Shown here: positions 51,292-60,791 of the stretch, piece by piece | Numbering within the stretch: the stretch's first letter is position 1 | Layout of the letters: each line of letters begins with the position of its first letter | Virus record (IMG/VR): IMGVR_UViG_3300033571_024374 | Coordinates: 1-64,000 of that record | Reading direction: 5' to 3' (one strand) | Length of the DNA: 64,000 bases | From: a virus | Made by a program: the position numbers and the translations under genes | The notes under the pieces: model-generated | What the model was told of the DNA's origin: nothing | The model's database searches: none | The model's input: the letters and a program-made list of their open reading frames with translations, nothing else

Positions 51292-52811
51292 ATAGTTACA
51301 TCATAAATTTTGTAAGGAAATCCTTGAGTTTCATAAATCTCAAGTCTTTTTTCCATATGCCTAATTAAGAAGTTCTTATCCCCGTTATATGAAAAGTCGT
51401 CAACTATATCAATAATATTTGTTTTTTCTTTAGTAGAGTGCAGTCTCATACCTCTACCTATAGATTGTCTGATTATCTTATCAGATTTGAATGATTCTGC
51501 AAAAACAATATTATGGATATTCTTAACACTAATACCTGTTGAAAATGTACCAAAGGAAGCAATCAGAACCTTATTCTCCCCATGTTCTAACGATTGCTTA
51601 TAGTATTCTCTTTTTTCAATATCAGTTTCACCATCTACATAAAACACATCCTTATCTTTTGATATTTCAATAATTCTTTCTTGTATCTTTTTACCATAAT
51701 CAGCTTTTACATTATGGAACAATACCAAAGTATTCTTTGTAGTTTTATTTACAAGATCACAGATATATTTTAATCTTATATCTGATTCTATCACAAGTTT
51801 TCTCTCAATATCTAAAATCTTTGCACCGTCTATACTATTCCTTCTTTTTCTAATCTGTTGAAGTTTATCTCTCGTATCTTCGTCCAAATAGTTTAGTTTA
51901 ATTACTTTTACTTGAACTGGAGTAGCATATTTGTTTTGAAATAGAAACTCGGCTGATACTTTATTTATCAAAGGTCCTAAAAATGCCTGTAGCGTAAGCC
52001 TTTCTGCAAAATCATCCTTCTCCAAAGTACCTGAGAGACCAAATCTATATACAACATTTCTACATTTAGCCAAAGTCTCCTTTACAGACTTTGCTTGCGT
52101 AAAATGCGCTTCGTCCACACATACTACATCAAAACTTTCAAAAAACTGATTTCCCTGTTTGACTAAAGATTGAAATGTACCAATAACGACATGGGTATCT
52201 GATTTCAATTCTTTATCAGTTTGACCTGAAATCATTTGTATATTCAAAGACGCATCATTATTTGAATAGTCTTGAAAATCTTCATATGTCTGAATGATAA
52301 GAGAAATATTCGGTACAATTATAAGCATCTTATTTAAAAGACCCTTATGCCTTAAAAATGCCAGCACCATATACATTATCAATGTTTTACCCGCACTAGT
52401 TGCGATCTCAGATATTGATAATTTATATTTTAATATAAGCCAAACTGAATTAATCTGATAATCTCTAGGTTCAATCTTATTACCACTTTTATCAAAAAAA
52501 GAAGTCGCATTAATCCAAGAAAGATATTCTTCCTTAGTATAAGGCGACTTAAATAAATCGAAATTTTCGAAATTTACAGCAAATCCATGCTCTTTACAAA
52601 CTTCTGTCAATTCATGCCATAGACCAACTGGTATTCTACCAGCACTATCGATATACGTAATATATCCATCCCAAAGTTTTCTTTTAACTTGAGGATTAAA
52701 TCTCCAGTTTTTTACTCTTTTTCTAAAAGACATTTGAAGCTGCTTAAACTCTATATCTGTGCATTCTATGACTTGTAGAAAGTTTTTATTTTCAGAAAGT
52801 TTAACAAGCAT
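51288..52811 (-). CDS. uvsW: UvsW-like superfamily 2 DNA helicase
   Basis: The protein has 507 residues against 587 in T4 UvsW. The N-terminus (RKRVKNWRFNPQVKRKLWDG) matches the UvsW start region. Helicase motifs: EPRDYQINSV (Q-like), EIATSAGKTLIM (I), VVCVDEAHF (II, DEAH), RFGLSGTL (III), FGTFSTGISV (V) and QSIGRGMRLH (VI). UvsW unwinds branched DNA and R-loops and moves the phage from origin- to recombination-based replication. Its presence beside the UvsY-like gene repeats the T4 order. Confidence 0.88.
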   Translation of the reverse strand: MLVKLSENKNFLQVIECTDIEFKQLQMSFRKRVKNWRFNPQVKRKLWDGYITYIDSAGRIPVGLWHELTEVCKEHGFAVNFENFDLFKSPYTKEEYLSWINATSFFDKSGNKIEPRDYQINSVWLILKYKLSISEIATSAGKTLIMYMVLAFLRHKGLLNKMLIIVPNISLIIQTYEDFQDYSNNDASLNIQMISGQTDKELKSDTHVVIGTFQSLVKQGNQFFESFDVVCVDEAHFTQAKSVKETLAKCRNVVYRFGLSGTLEKDDFAERLTLQAFLGPLINKVSAEFLFQNKYATPVQVKVIKLNYLDEDTRDKLQQIRKRRNSIDGAKILDIERKLVIESDIRLKYICDLVNKTTKNTLVLFHNVKADYGKKIQERIIEISKDKDVFYVDGETDIEKREYYKQSLEHGENKVLIASFGTFSTGISVKNIHNIVFAESFKSDKIIRQSIGRGMRLHSTKEKTNIIDIVDDFSYNGDKNFLIRHMEKRLEIYETQGFPYKIYDVTI

Positions 52812-52831
52812 TCAATTACTCAAAAAGAAGA

Positions 52832-53029
52832 TTACTGTAATTTAGACTCTTTTTCTTCAGAAGGTTCGATAGGAGCGTTTGATGATGCTGCCTTTACGAA
52901 TTGTTCATAAGACATCAAATGTGATTTAGGTGTCTTAATGGAATAACCCATGTTTTTACCGATTTCAGAAGCAACTACGTTAGCGTCTGTAGTTTGAAGT
53001 TCAATCGGGTGTTCTGACTCATGTTTCAT
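52832..53029 (-). CDS. Small protein of unknown function
   Basis: The protein has 65 residues, hydrophilic, containing PIELQTTDANVVASEIGKNM and an acidic C-terminus (EPSEEKESKLQ). It does not match a family I know. A GATATATA octamer lies 36 bases upstream, so it may begin a late unit with uvsW. Confidence 0.6.
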   Translation of the reverse strand: MKHESEHPIELQTTDANVVASEIGKNMGYSIKTPKSHLMSYEQFVKAASSNAPIEPSEEKESKLQ

Positions 53030-53065
53030 AATGAAATGTATTATTTTTGAATATATTCTAGATAT

Positions 53066-53073
53066 TATATATC
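53066..53073 (-). promoter_or_regulatory. Putative late promoter GATATATA
   Basis: 36 bases upstream of ATG 53029. Confidence 0.5.
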
Positions 53074-53110
53074 ATTCTAAATACTATATATCTATTTTAA
53101 TTTACGTTTT

Positions 53111-53581
53111 TTACTTACCACTTAAAAATTGTTCAATTTGTAATTTATTTCTTACACCATAAAGCATAGAATCTAAATTCTTAACAGTTTCTTTATAATA
53201 GTCTATATGATGTTCTATGAGGCTTATCTTCTTTTGGAGATCTGCCAGATCACCTTCAACCATGATTGTTTTTTCTCCCTGACCTAATTTTATGTCAGAA
53301 TCTATGGTATATTTAATAAATAATTCTTTTTTCTTAGATTTATACACAGAATTATAAAGAGCTAGATATTGATAAAGTTTTGAGATTCTCTCAATAATGA
53401 TTTGCCTTGAGGAATATAAATCTACTTGTAATCCCGCCACTTGATCGAGTTTATTCACTCGATTTGCCATATCAATTACCTTATCCTTCCATTTAAGGCG
53501 TTCTTCTTCAAATTCCTCAGAGATACTTCGTTTCGAAGTATTATCGGAATCTATCTCAAATATTGAATCGTTATCTTCCAT
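53111..53581 (-). CDS. UvsY-like recombination mediator (tentative)
   Basis: The protein has 156 residues; T4 UvsY has 137. It is mostly helical: YSSRQIIIERISKLYQYLAL with a Lys cluster (KSKKKELF), then a helix IEHHIDYYKETVKNLDSMLY and RNKLQIEQFLSGK at the very end, like the R-x-F-E-A-G-K end of UvsY. UvsY loads UvsX on gp32-covered DNA. Position next to uvsW, primase and SSB supports this. The sequence match is weak, so a general coiled-coil protein is the alternative. Confidence 0.55.
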   Translation of the reverse strand: MEDNDSIFEIDSDNTSKRSISEEFEEERLKWKDKVIDMANRVNKLDQVAGLQVDLYSSRQIIIERISKLYQYLALYNSVYKSKKKELFIKYTIDSDIKLGQGEKTIMVEGDLADLQKKISLIEHHIDYYKETVKNLDSMLYGVRNKLQIEQFLSGK

Positions 53582-53792
53582 TAATATTCTTTCTCTTTAA
53601 ATTTATTTCTTTTAATGGTAATTCTTTGACCTTACCATCTTCAAAGTTTACTGACCAATTATCCTGAATTGAAAATGGTTTTCCATCTTTGTATTTCCAA
53701 ATCATATCTATAGGATAATAAATTTTTTCTTCTGGTACATCTAGATAAAATGAATCTAAACCTTTCTCTTCTTTTCTGTCTTCCCAATCCAT
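53571..53792 (-). CDS. Small protein of unknown function
   Basis: The protein has 73 residues containing YYPIDMIWKYKDGKPFSIQD. It overlaps the primase gene by 37 bases and the UvsY-like gene by 11, so it is embedded in the replication unit. It does not match a family I can name. Confidence 0.6.
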   Translation of the reverse strand: MDWEDRKEEKGLDSFYLDVPEEKIYYPIDMIWKYKDGKPFSIQDNWSVNFEDGKVKELPLKEINLKRKNINGR

Positions 53793-54874
53793 AAAGCATT
53801 TAAATAATTATTTGTAAAGTATTTATTATAATCAAATTTTTTATTACTCTTTTTAGCGTATATAACAATATCCGAAAAATCAACTTTTGGCTTATCTAAA
53901 AATTGTTCCATACCTATGTTTTCAGTAAAAAATTTAGACCACATGAAAACAGTTAAACCTTCTTTCAAATAACTAACAGATTTTTCAATACCAGGCTTAT
54001 CATAATCAAACATAAATCTCATAGATTTAGTAAGAAAAGGTGGTTTTCTTTGCAAAGAACAGAGTGCTATAGAATTAGGCATTAGAAAAGAATCCATAGG
54101 TCCTTCAAAAACTGTTATAGGTAAAGATAAGTCCACAGACAAACAACCAAAGGTTGTTGAGAGTGGATCCAATCTTTTCATAAGAGTTTCATCATAATTA
54201 ATCTTCAATAATTTATACATTGCCGACATTTCATATGTCAAATATTTAGGACCACTATTGTCAAATGTTCTAATTTGAAAACCAATAATCTTTTGTTCTT
54301 GGTGATCCATATTTAAAATATACAGAAGATTTCTCTTTGGGCTCCAAGCAAAATTCTTAAAATCTCTTTGCTCCCTACCTAAAAGATATCGCATGCCTGC
54401 ATTAGTTTCTTCTATCGGAACTAAATTTAATTTAGACATAAATAAATCTTTAGGTATAGCAGAATTTAATATATCGTCACCAAATATATCAGAAATTCTC
54501 TCTGAAGAATTTGATGAAAATCCTATATCTCCACTTTCCTGTTTAGATTTTTCTACAAAAGAAACTACAGATCCATTCTTAACATCAACATCTAGTTTCT
54601 TAAGAAACCACATGAGAGTTTGATGTTCACCACAATTAAAACAATGATAATGAAAATCAGTTAGATAAATATTACCCCTTTTCTTCGTATGATCTGCGCT
54701 CGAATCACCGCAAAATGGACATGCGAAATTCCATCTATCATCATAAAAATCGATTTTAGTTTTAGGACCACTCGAAAAACGTTCTTTTAAAGAATCAAGT
54801 ACAAACGTCTTAATATCATCTGAATTTAATTCTTGATTTTTAAGTTCATATTTGAAATTGGTAATTTGGTTCAT
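53756..54874 (-). CDS. DNA primase, T4 gp61-like
   Basis: The protein has 372 residues (T4 gp61 has 342). An N-terminal zinc finger is formed by CPFCGDSS and YHCFNCGEHQ. The TOPRIM core shows ITVFEGPMDSFLMPN and MRFMFDYDKPG (the D-x-D element). It makes RNA primers on the lagging strand and would work with a replicative helicase encoded elsewhere. It follows the SSB gene but is separated from it by a terminator, so part of its transcription must read through or start nearby. Confidence 0.86.
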   Translation of the reverse strand: MNQITNFKYELKNQELNSDDIKTFVLDSLKERFSSGPKTKIDFYDDRWNFACPFCGDSSADHTKKRGNIYLTDFHYHCFNCGEHQTLMWFLKKLDVDVKNGSVVSFVEKSKQESGDIGFSSNSSERISDIFGDDILNSAIPKDLFMSKLNLVPIEETNAGMRYLLGREQRDFKNFAWSPKRNLLYILNMDHQEQKIIGFQIRTFDNSGPKYLTYEMSAMYKLLKINYDETLMKRLDPLSTTFGCLSVDLSLPITVFEGPMDSFLMPNSIALCSLQRKPPFLTKSMRFMFDYDKPGIEKSVSYLKEGLTVFMWSKFFTENIGMEQFLDKPKVDFSDIVIYAKKSNKKFDYNKYFTNNYLNALWIGKTEKKRKV

Positions 54875-54890
54875 TGCTTTAATAAAAAAT

Positions 54891-54917
54891 AAGGGGCATA
54901 ATCAAATTATGCCCCTT
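54891..54917 (-). terminator. Rho-independent terminator after the SSB gene
   Basis: AAGGGGCATAAT/ATTATGCCCCTT stem with a 3-base loop; on the minus strand a T-rich run follows. It would keep SSB transcripts high relative to the primase. Confidence 0.85.
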
Positions 54918-54933
54918 TGTGGAGTAAACTCAA

Positions 54934-55896
54934 TTAGTCGTCACTGAGACCTTTGTAAAAATCATCATCATCATCGTCAAAATTAATATCATCGTCATCT
55001 AATGAAGTAGATGATACCAAGTCATCTTCAATATTCAATGAAGATGCTGATGTTTTTTGAGCAGATGCTTTAGGAGCAGATGGCTTATTTTCAATAACCA
55101 CTTCTCTTGTCTTAGAAGACAAAGCAGACTCGATTAAAGCTCCGTTAGGTACGGTGTTTCTAATAAATTCATTCACAAAATCTTGGGTTTGGTCATCCCA
55201 TTTTTTGTACATGTAAGAATCGAGACTTGGAGAATTTTCCTTCAACCAGTTCAACAATTCATCAGGTTCTATACTTTCTTTATCGATATGCTTACCATCG
55301 ATCTTCAATGGCCAAGGCTCATCCAAGAAATATGAATCATCATAATTAGTATATCCACCTTTCTTTGTAACAATCAAAGAGAAAGGACGACCCATAAATG
55401 GATCAAATGGTTTTCTAGGCTTACCTAATAGAGGTGGTTCCAATTCATTTTGGATTTTATCAAAAATCTTTTGACCGAACTTGAACACCATGATTTTACC
55501 TTCAAGCTCTGGCTTGTTTTCATCTTTAACGATATAAACAAGAGAGTAACAAGTCTTTTTACGCTTAAACTTTTCAGCCAATTCTTTTTCTCTTACTGAA
55601 TTAGACTTATAAAGTTTGAAGAACATATCTCGTAATACAGACTTTTCATTTTCAGTTGAAGGACAATCTACAGTACGTTTTTTACCAGAAATTGGATCTT
55701 CAAGAAAATATGTCCATTTATTAATGATAGACTTTTTAGCGTCTTTCCAAAGAGGGATGAAACGGACAATAGAACTATAGCTTCCATTTCTACCATTTTC
55801 AGGTGAGGGCTTGTACAGATTGGAATCTGATACAACGATGTTGGTTTCTTTGATATCAGCACTGGTAACATCAAAGATGTCGAAATTTGTTCCCAT
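54934..55896 (-). CDS. gp32-like single-stranded DNA-binding protein
   Basis: The protein has 320 residues (T4 gp32 has 301). The OB-fold core contains RFIPLWKDAKKSI, KRKKTCYSLVYIVKDENKPE, and EGKIMVFKFGQKIFDKIQ, the last being the best match to gp32. The full set of zinc ligands of T4 gp32 is not evident. The C-terminal tail is very acidic (DDDDINFDDDDDDFYKGLSDD in part), as expected for contact with partner proteins. A terminator directly after the gene suggests separate, strong expression. Confidence 0.88.
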   Translation of the reverse strand: MGTNFDIFDVTSADIKETNIVVSDSNLYKPSPENGRNGSYSSIVRFIPLWKDAKKSIINKWTYFLEDPISGKKRTVDCPSTENEKSVLRDMFFKLYKSNSVREKELAEKFKRKKTCYSLVYIVKDENKPELEGKIMVFKFGQKIFDKIQNELEPPLLGKPRKPFDPFMGRPFSLIVTKKGGYTNYDDSYFLDEPWPLKIDGKHIDKESIEPDELLNWLKENSPSLDSYMYKKWDDQTQDFVNEFIRNTVPNGALIESALSSKTREVVIENKPSAPKASAQKTSASSLNIEDDLVSSTSLDDDDINFDDDDDDFYKGLSDD

Positions 55897-56026
55897 ACAG
55901 GACTCCTTTAATTAATTTTAAAAACTTGCAAAACTTGACCTTACGGCACTAACTGCAAAAACTTTACTTATACTTACTATATCGAATGTTTTTTTAAACT
56001 ATTCGTTTAATAACATGCAATATACG

Positions 56027-56034
56027 GATATATA
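56027..56034 (+). promoter_or_regulatory. Putative late promoter GATATATA
   Basis: 37 bases upstream of ATG 56072. It lies within the upstream extension of that frame and so favours the later start. Confidence 0.5.
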
Positions 56035-56071
56035 TATTAGATTCCAAATAAAGTTGAAAATAATTTTTATT

Positions 56072-57409
56072 ATGACTCCAGAACTACAACACGAAGCTCT
56101 AAATGCCTGTAGAATAGGCTTTGAATTTGAGTTTTTTACAAATTATGAACGTCAAGAAGCAGCTAGACTGCTTTCTAAAGAATTAGAGCCAAAGGTTGTT
56201 TTAGGTCGCGGTAAGGCTATTGATAAAAAAACTAATATGGGTTCTAGCACCAAACCTACATCTAACCTTTTCAGACTTATACCTGATTTCTCAGGAGGCG
56301 GTCAAATGAAAGAACTGGTAACAGGACCACTACCTTATCATGAAGCTAGACTCATTTTAAAAAGAGTGCTAAAATGGATTTCTGAAAATGGATGGACTAC
56401 AGAAAAATGTGGTCTCCATATTAATATATCATTTGACGAATTTTATGTGAAGTTAGCATGTAAACTATCACATTTAGATAAACTCAAATTTATTCTTTCT
56501 TATGATGAAAATAAAATTTTCAAGGCATTCCCAAATAGAGAGAATAATATCTATGCTAGAGGAATTAAACAAATATTCCCAGTAAATAGATTTATGAATC
56601 TTGAAAACGTCAAAGGCGTATCAAAAGATATGTATTTAATTCCAAATACCAAATATTACTCTGTAAATTTTGATAAAATCAAAAATAACTATTTGGAATT
56701 TCGATCAATTGGTGGTGCTGGATATGAAAAAAAATCCGATGAAATTCTGGACATTATGCAATATAATGCTTTAACGCTTTTTGAATGTTTACATAATCCT
56801 TCTTACACAGAAGAGAATCTGTTCACACTAAATAAAATATTATCAGAGCACAAAAACTCTATAGGTGCATTTTCAAATTTAGAAGTGTTTATGCTGAAAT
56901 TCCCAAAGATTAAAATATTTGTTGATTTAAAGGGTGATGTTGAAATAATCAAGCAGTATTTCGCCTTGATAAAAGATAAACTATTTGATTTGATTTTATT
57001 CGGTGGAATTGATAATGCTTTAATAAACTATGATACAGATATTGCTAGAATTCAAGTTAAAGGTGCTGTATTTAAAGATTCCTTTTTAATTAAAGATGTC
57101 GACTTAGTAAACTGTAATGCATCTGGTATTTTAGAACATTGTAAATTATGGAATTGTAATATTTCAAAAGCACACTTGGAAAATTGTGATTTGATTATTT
57201 CAAACACAATCAAAGATTCGAAAATAACTAGATGTGAAATGGGAGTTAAATCGTTTATAGATAATTGTTATATTGAAAATGGTTCAAAAACTATAAATGG
57301 TAAAATAAATAATTCTATAATTAGATCTGGGCAAATAGCAGATACTGCAAAAATGGATGATAAGACTGAAGTGATAAAACTTACACGAAAAGTAAAGAAA
57401 TATACATGA
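56072..57409 (+). CDS. Amidoligase (phage COOH-NH2 ligase) with C-terminal beta-helix-like repeats
   Basis: I choose ATG 56072 (445 residues; the frame is open from 56015, upstream of the promoter motif). The N-terminal part has the amidoligase_2 signature: RIGFEFEFF (residues 14-22), KELVTGPLPYHEA and CGLHINIS (His116). These glutamine-synthetase-like enzymes join amines to carboxyl groups on peptides or cell-wall stems. Residues about 335-430 are short repeats rich in C/N/I (VFKDSFLIKDVDLVNCNASG, LENCDLIISNTIKDSKITRC), resembling a pentapeptide or right-handed beta-helix. The next gene overlaps by 4 bases. Confidence 0.78.
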   Translation: MTPELQHEALNACRIGFEFEFFTNYERQEAARLLSKELEPKVVLGRGKAIDKKTNMGSSTKPTSNLFRLIPDFSGGGQMKELVTGPLPYHEARLILKRVLKWISENGWTTEKCGLHINISFDEFYVKLACKLSHLDKLKFILSYDENKIFKAFPNRENNIYARGIKQIFPVNRFMNLENVKGVSKDMYLIPNTKYYSVNFDKIKNNYLEFRSIGGAGYEKKSDEILDIMQYNALTLFECLHNPSYTEENLFTLNKILSEHKNSIGAFSNLEVFMLKFPKIKIFVDLKGDVEIIKQYFALIKDKLFDLILFGGIDNALINYDTDIARIQVKGAVFKDSFLIKDVDLVNCNASGILEHCKLWNCNISKAHLENCDLIISNTIKDSKITRCEMGVKSFIDNCYIENGSKTINGKINNSIIRSGQIADTAKMDDKTEVIKLTRKVKKYT

Positions 57410-58827
57410 TAACGAATCTTATTGAATTTCAATTTTGTAAAATACTAGAATCTTTAGTACAGTTAGATGCGCAATTTATTGAAATGCTACATCAAATAGA
57501 TCATCCGATTTCTCAAGAAATAATCGGTATGATTGATGACAGAAATTTTATAGATACTGAAAGTGACTTAAAAGATATATCTACTATTTATTTAAGCCAA
57601 AGTCCCGATGAGATAAACTATAAGAGAAGCAATAGAGACCTCAACTCTTCTGACAAGATGAAGATAGGTAAGTTTGTTAAAAAGATAAATAATAAATACA
57701 ATTCAACAGATATAGAGAAATTTGTTACTATCTATAAGTCAATTTATCTTGAAAAAGAAGCTGATCCTGTTATTTTAACAGGAGATGACTTGAGAAAGTC
57801 TTTCTTAATTAAAAATGTTGCAGCAGAGGTTGGGGATTATGCTACTAATTGTATGCGCTTTGAATCAACTCAGGAATACTTAGATATTTATGTTCATAAT
57901 CCAGATAAAGTATCAAGTGTTGTTTTAAAAAATGAGGATAATAAAATCCTTAGTAGAGCTTTATTATGGAATACAGACGACGGTAGCATAGTAATGGATA
58001 GAGTTTATGCTGTAGATCCAGGGTGGAAAAGAGTTTTACACAATTGGGCTAATTCTCAGGGATATTATTATAGAGCCAAAGATGACACTAAACCATTTAA
58101 TAGCGATATATTCATACACAAAGGTAGAGAAGTCACAAAGAACTTTACAATCACATTAAAAAATTTCAAATTCAAATCATATCCTTATTTAGATACATTC
58201 TTTTATCTTGATACGGATGGAAAACTCCAGAATTTTGCACCAGAGAATAAAAACTATTTTGAATTAAGAAATAGTGATGGTTTATTATCATCACTTATTG
58301 AATTCGAATGGTGGATGAATCGGAAAGCCGAAACAAAAGAAGAGGTTAAAGAGTTTTTAGAAAAGGTCTTAATAGTTGATTATAAAATACTTGATGATAT
58401 GAGCATTGATGTTTTTCAAAAGGTTAGCATAATATGGGAAAACATGAAACTTATACCAGTTAATTTTAATAGTATTAAAGGTAGCGTTATTTTATCAGGT
58501 AATAAATTACAATCTCTAGAAGGTTTGCCTAATGAAATTTTTGGTGATTTAGACTTATCTAGTAATCAGCTCAGAACTTTGAAAGGATGCCCAGAAGTTG
58601 TACATGGTACTTTCGATGTCAGCGATAATTTCTTAAAATCATTTGAGTATGGACCTAAAATAGTAGATGAAGATTATTTAGCGGAAAAGAATGAAATTAT
58701 AAATGTCGAACATTTACCTCAAGTAATCCAAGGGGATTTAGATCTTAAAAATCAAAAGTCAAATAAGAAGTTCAAAAAAAGTGATTTTACACCCATAACT
58801 AAAATAAAAGGTGATGTAATAATATAA
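57406..58827 (+). CDS. Leucine-rich-repeat protein with an N-terminal phage domain
   Basis: The protein has 473 residues. The middle part (SRALLWNTDDGSIVMDRVYA, WANSQGYYYRAK) is a domain I have seen in large T4-like phage proteins, without known function. The C-terminal 120 residues are LRR-like: ILSGNKLQSLEGLPNEIFG, DLDLSSNQLRTLKGCPEVV, and QGDLDLKNQ. LRRs bind proteins. It is coupled to the amidoligase by ATGA at 57406 and closed by a strong terminator. Confidence 0.78.
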   Translation: MITNLIEFQFCKILESLVQLDAQFIEMLHQIDHPISQEIIGMIDDRNFIDTESDLKDISTIYLSQSPDEINYKRSNRDLNSSDKMKIGKFVKKINNKYNSTDIEKFVTIYKSIYLEKEADPVILTGDDLRKSFLIKNVAAEVGDYATNCMRFESTQEYLDIYVHNPDKVSSVVLKNEDNKILSRALLWNTDDGSIVMDRVYAVDPGWKRVLHNWANSQGYYYRAKDDTKPFNSDIFIHKGREVTKNFTITLKNFKFKSYPYLDTFFYLDTDGKLQNFAPENKNYFELRNSDGLLSSLIEFEWWMNRKAETKEEVKEFLEKVLIVDYKILDDMSIDVFQKVSIIWENMKLIPVNFNSIKGSVILSGNKLQSLEGLPNEIFGDLDLSSNQLRTLKGCPEVVHGTFDVSDNFLKSFEYGPKIVDEDYLAEKNEIINVEHLPQVIQGDLDLKNQKSNKKFKKSDFTPITKIKGDVII

Positions 58828-58846
58828 AAGCCCCGATTGGGGCTTT
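58827..58846 (+). terminator. Rho-independent terminator
   Basis: AAAGCCCC-GATT-GGGGCTTT stem followed by further T residues, directly after the stop at 58827; also faces the convergent gene end at 58849. Confidence 0.9.
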
Positions 58847-58848
58847 TT

Positions 58849-59280
58849 TTAATTCAATGGTAAGTATCTTTTAGATTTTAACTTATAAACTTTACCGTCA
58901 TATTCATAAATCAGAATAAATGGTTTCTTTCCACCTTCAGGTAATAAAGAAACTTCTATAGTTAGGATTTCTTTCAATGGGAAATTATATGGTGAATAAT
59001 TCTTTTGAAGATAATTCATAAGGTGATTACCTAAATTCTCATCAATCCATTGTCTGTGTAAATCAAAAGAATATCCAGTATTGTCATTATTTGTGTAATA
59101 AACATCCCCGACCAAATAACCTTCGCTTTCATCTTGATTATAAATCATTTCAACGCCATCTTCATCAATAAATTTGATGGTTTTAACTGCACAATTTTTT
59201 GAGGTAGGAATATCCCATTGATCTACACTATCTGTTTCTTTTGGGGTAAACTCTTCAAATAATAAAAAGTACTTTTTCAT
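58849..59280 (-). CDS. Leader-bearing protein of unknown function
   Basis: The protein has 143 residues starting MKKYFLLFEEFTPKETD, leader-like but without an L-x-E site. The rest (DEDGVEMIYNQDESEGYLVG, GYSFDLHRQWIDENLGNHLM, and KPFILIYEYDGKVYKLKSKR) is strand-rich and unrecognised. GATATAAA, a variant of the late motif, lies 36 bases upstream (59317-59324). Confidence 0.7.
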   Translation of the reverse strand: MKKYFLLFEEFTPKETDSVDQWDIPTSKNCAVKTIKFIDEDGVEMIYNQDESEGYLVGDVYYTNNDNTGYSFDLHRQWIDENLGNHLMNYLQKNYSPYNFPLKEILTIEVSLLPEGGKKPFILIYEYDGKVYKLKSKRYLPLN

Positions 59281-59370
59281 AATTATATGTTATATTTTTG
59301 AATAGCAAAATCGTATTTTATATCATTCGAAAGAATTTTCGGATAAATATAATTTTTACTACAAAATCTG

Positions 59371-59378
59371 GATATATA
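59371..59378 (+). promoter_or_regulatory. Putative late promoter GATATATA
   Basis: 27 bases upstream of ATG 59406, within a longer TA run. Confidence 0.55.
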
Positions 59379-59405
59379 TATATCTAAACAATTAAACTTT
59401 TTACT

Positions 59406-60095
59406 ATGAGAAATTTTAAAGAATTTTTGACACTATTAAGCGAGTCCTCAATCATTGAGCAGGATTCCTTAAAAGAGCAATACCAAATAGAGGAAATTCT
59501 TTTGGAAAATGGATGTAATATATGTCTATTTAGTTCAGCAGGGATGGAACCAGATAATCGTGGATTAGTTAATCCCGACATAAGAAGGCTTAAAGGCACT
59601 TTAGGGGCTGTACAAACGCTGAATAACACAAAAGCAGGTCATATTATCAATCAAGCAGCAAAGATGTTCTCAGAGCATATGGTTGATAAAAATTTCGATG
59701 TTGTTGGAACAATCAAGACCATGAAAACTAACTTAGCAGGTGATCTAGTCGATAAAATAGATTTCTCAGATGGTCGAAAGCCTATGGTATTGAAAAACCT
59801 TATCTATTTGACAAAAACTAGAGACGATGTTAAAACAACTAGCGAAAACATCGATAAGAAGGTTTCTAGAATGTTTAAGTTCGGAGATTTTGATATTGAA
59901 AAGATCGGTAAGGACGATAAGGCGAATGTAAAAGGTTTCTTGGGTGTAAATCCATCACTTGAGCATAAAATTATGGGTAAAAACATCGCAATCATCGATG
60001 ACTATGCTGAAACTGGCACAACATTGAGAGAAGCATGTGATGCGTTGCTCAAATGCGGTGCTAAATCAGTTTCTGGATATGCTATATTGAAATAA
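59406..60095 (+). CDS. Leader-bearing phosphoribosyltransferase-like protein
   Basis: The protein has 229 residues. The leader MRNFKEFLTLLSE/SS is close to the T4-type MKxFxEFL form with an L-S-E site. The C-terminal part holds the PRPP-binding motif IAIIDDYAETGTTLREA (about residues 194-210). Upstream KGTLGAVQTLNNTKAGHIIN would form the hood or core strands. Type I PRTases use PRPP to attach or remove bases; the specific reaction is unknown. A packaged PRTase would act at once after DNA entry. Confidence 0.78.
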   Translation: MRNFKEFLTLLSESSIIEQDSLKEQYQIEEILLENGCNICLFSSAGMEPDNRGLVNPDIRRLKGTLGAVQTLNNTKAGHIINQAAKMFSEHMVDKNFDVVGTIKTMKTNLAGDLVDKIDFSDGRKPMVLKNLIYLTKTRDDVKTTSENIDKKVSRMFKFGDFDIEKIGKDDKANVKGFLGVNPSLEHKIMGKNIAIIDDYAETGTTLREACDALLKCGAKSVSGYAILK

Positions 60096-60119
60096 TGTTT
60101 AAATATACCTAACTCATAA

Positions 60120-60153
60120 AAAAAGGAATTATTCTTGTGAATAATTCCTTTTT
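60120..60153. terminator. Bidirectional terminator
   Basis: AAAAAGGAATTATTC/GAATAATTCCTTTTT stem with a 4-base loop between the gene ends at 60095 and 60157. Confidence 0.88.
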
Positions 60154-60156
60154 CTT

Positions 60157-60744
60157 TTAGTTCCATCTTTCATTCAATTCTTTTTCTTTCTGTTCTAGTA
60201 ATTCATTGTATCGACTTAAAGAAATTTTCATATTGCTTTCATTGTCATCTTCAATATCTTTAAATTTCTGTTCGAATACTAATGAACGAGTGAAATTATA
60301 TCCGATACCGCCAGTAAAGAATGAAACAGTTTCTTCTTCTAAGTCTACAATATAGAGGTGGTTGGTCAAACTGAAATCAGATTCATCCTGAGGATCTATG
60401 CTTTCAGAAATATCAGGTAATTCAGAAAAAGAACCTGAAAATAGCATATCTACTAATGAAAGTTCAGAAGATTCATGTCTACGTGATAATTGAATCCAAG
60501 TATCGCCTTCTAAAACATTAGGAAGAGCTTTTCTATCTTCTTCATTAATTATTGAGTTTTCTGAAACTATTTTGATTTTGTCAAAATATTCATTAAAATG
60601 ATTATTAAATGTCGAATCTTTCAATTTTGAGATAAATCCAAACAACTGCATTGAAAAATCATAGGGACTTAAATTTTGATGGAAAAATAGTCCACCAGTT
60701 TTATTTCCTTTTTTGATCATTAAGATACCGCTGTGCATTAACAT
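60157..60744 (-). CDS. Protein of unknown function
   Basis: The protein has 195 residues starting MLMHSGILMIKKGNKTG. It is acidic with a glutamate-rich C-terminal helix (SRYNELLEQKEKELNERWN). No domain is recognised. A good host-type promoter lies upstream, so it may be an early gene that acts on the host. Confidence 0.65.
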   Translation of the reverse strand: MLMHSGILMIKKGNKTGGLFFHQNLSPYDFSMQLFGFISKLKDSTFNNHFNEYFDKIKIVSENSIINEEDRKALPNVLEGDTWIQLSRRHESSELSLVDMLFSGSFSELPDISESIDPQDESDFSLTNHLYIVDLEEETVSFFTGGIGYNFTRSLVFEQKFKDIEDDNESNMKISLSRYNELLEQKEKELNERWN

Positions 60745-60791
60745 ATTAGCTTCCTTTAATTAATTATTTTTATTATCGTTATCTCTTAATA

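Noticed and set aside
56015-56071. Upstream start of the amidoligase gene
   Set aside because: The added residues overlap a GATATATA promoter and are not part of the amidoligase domain.
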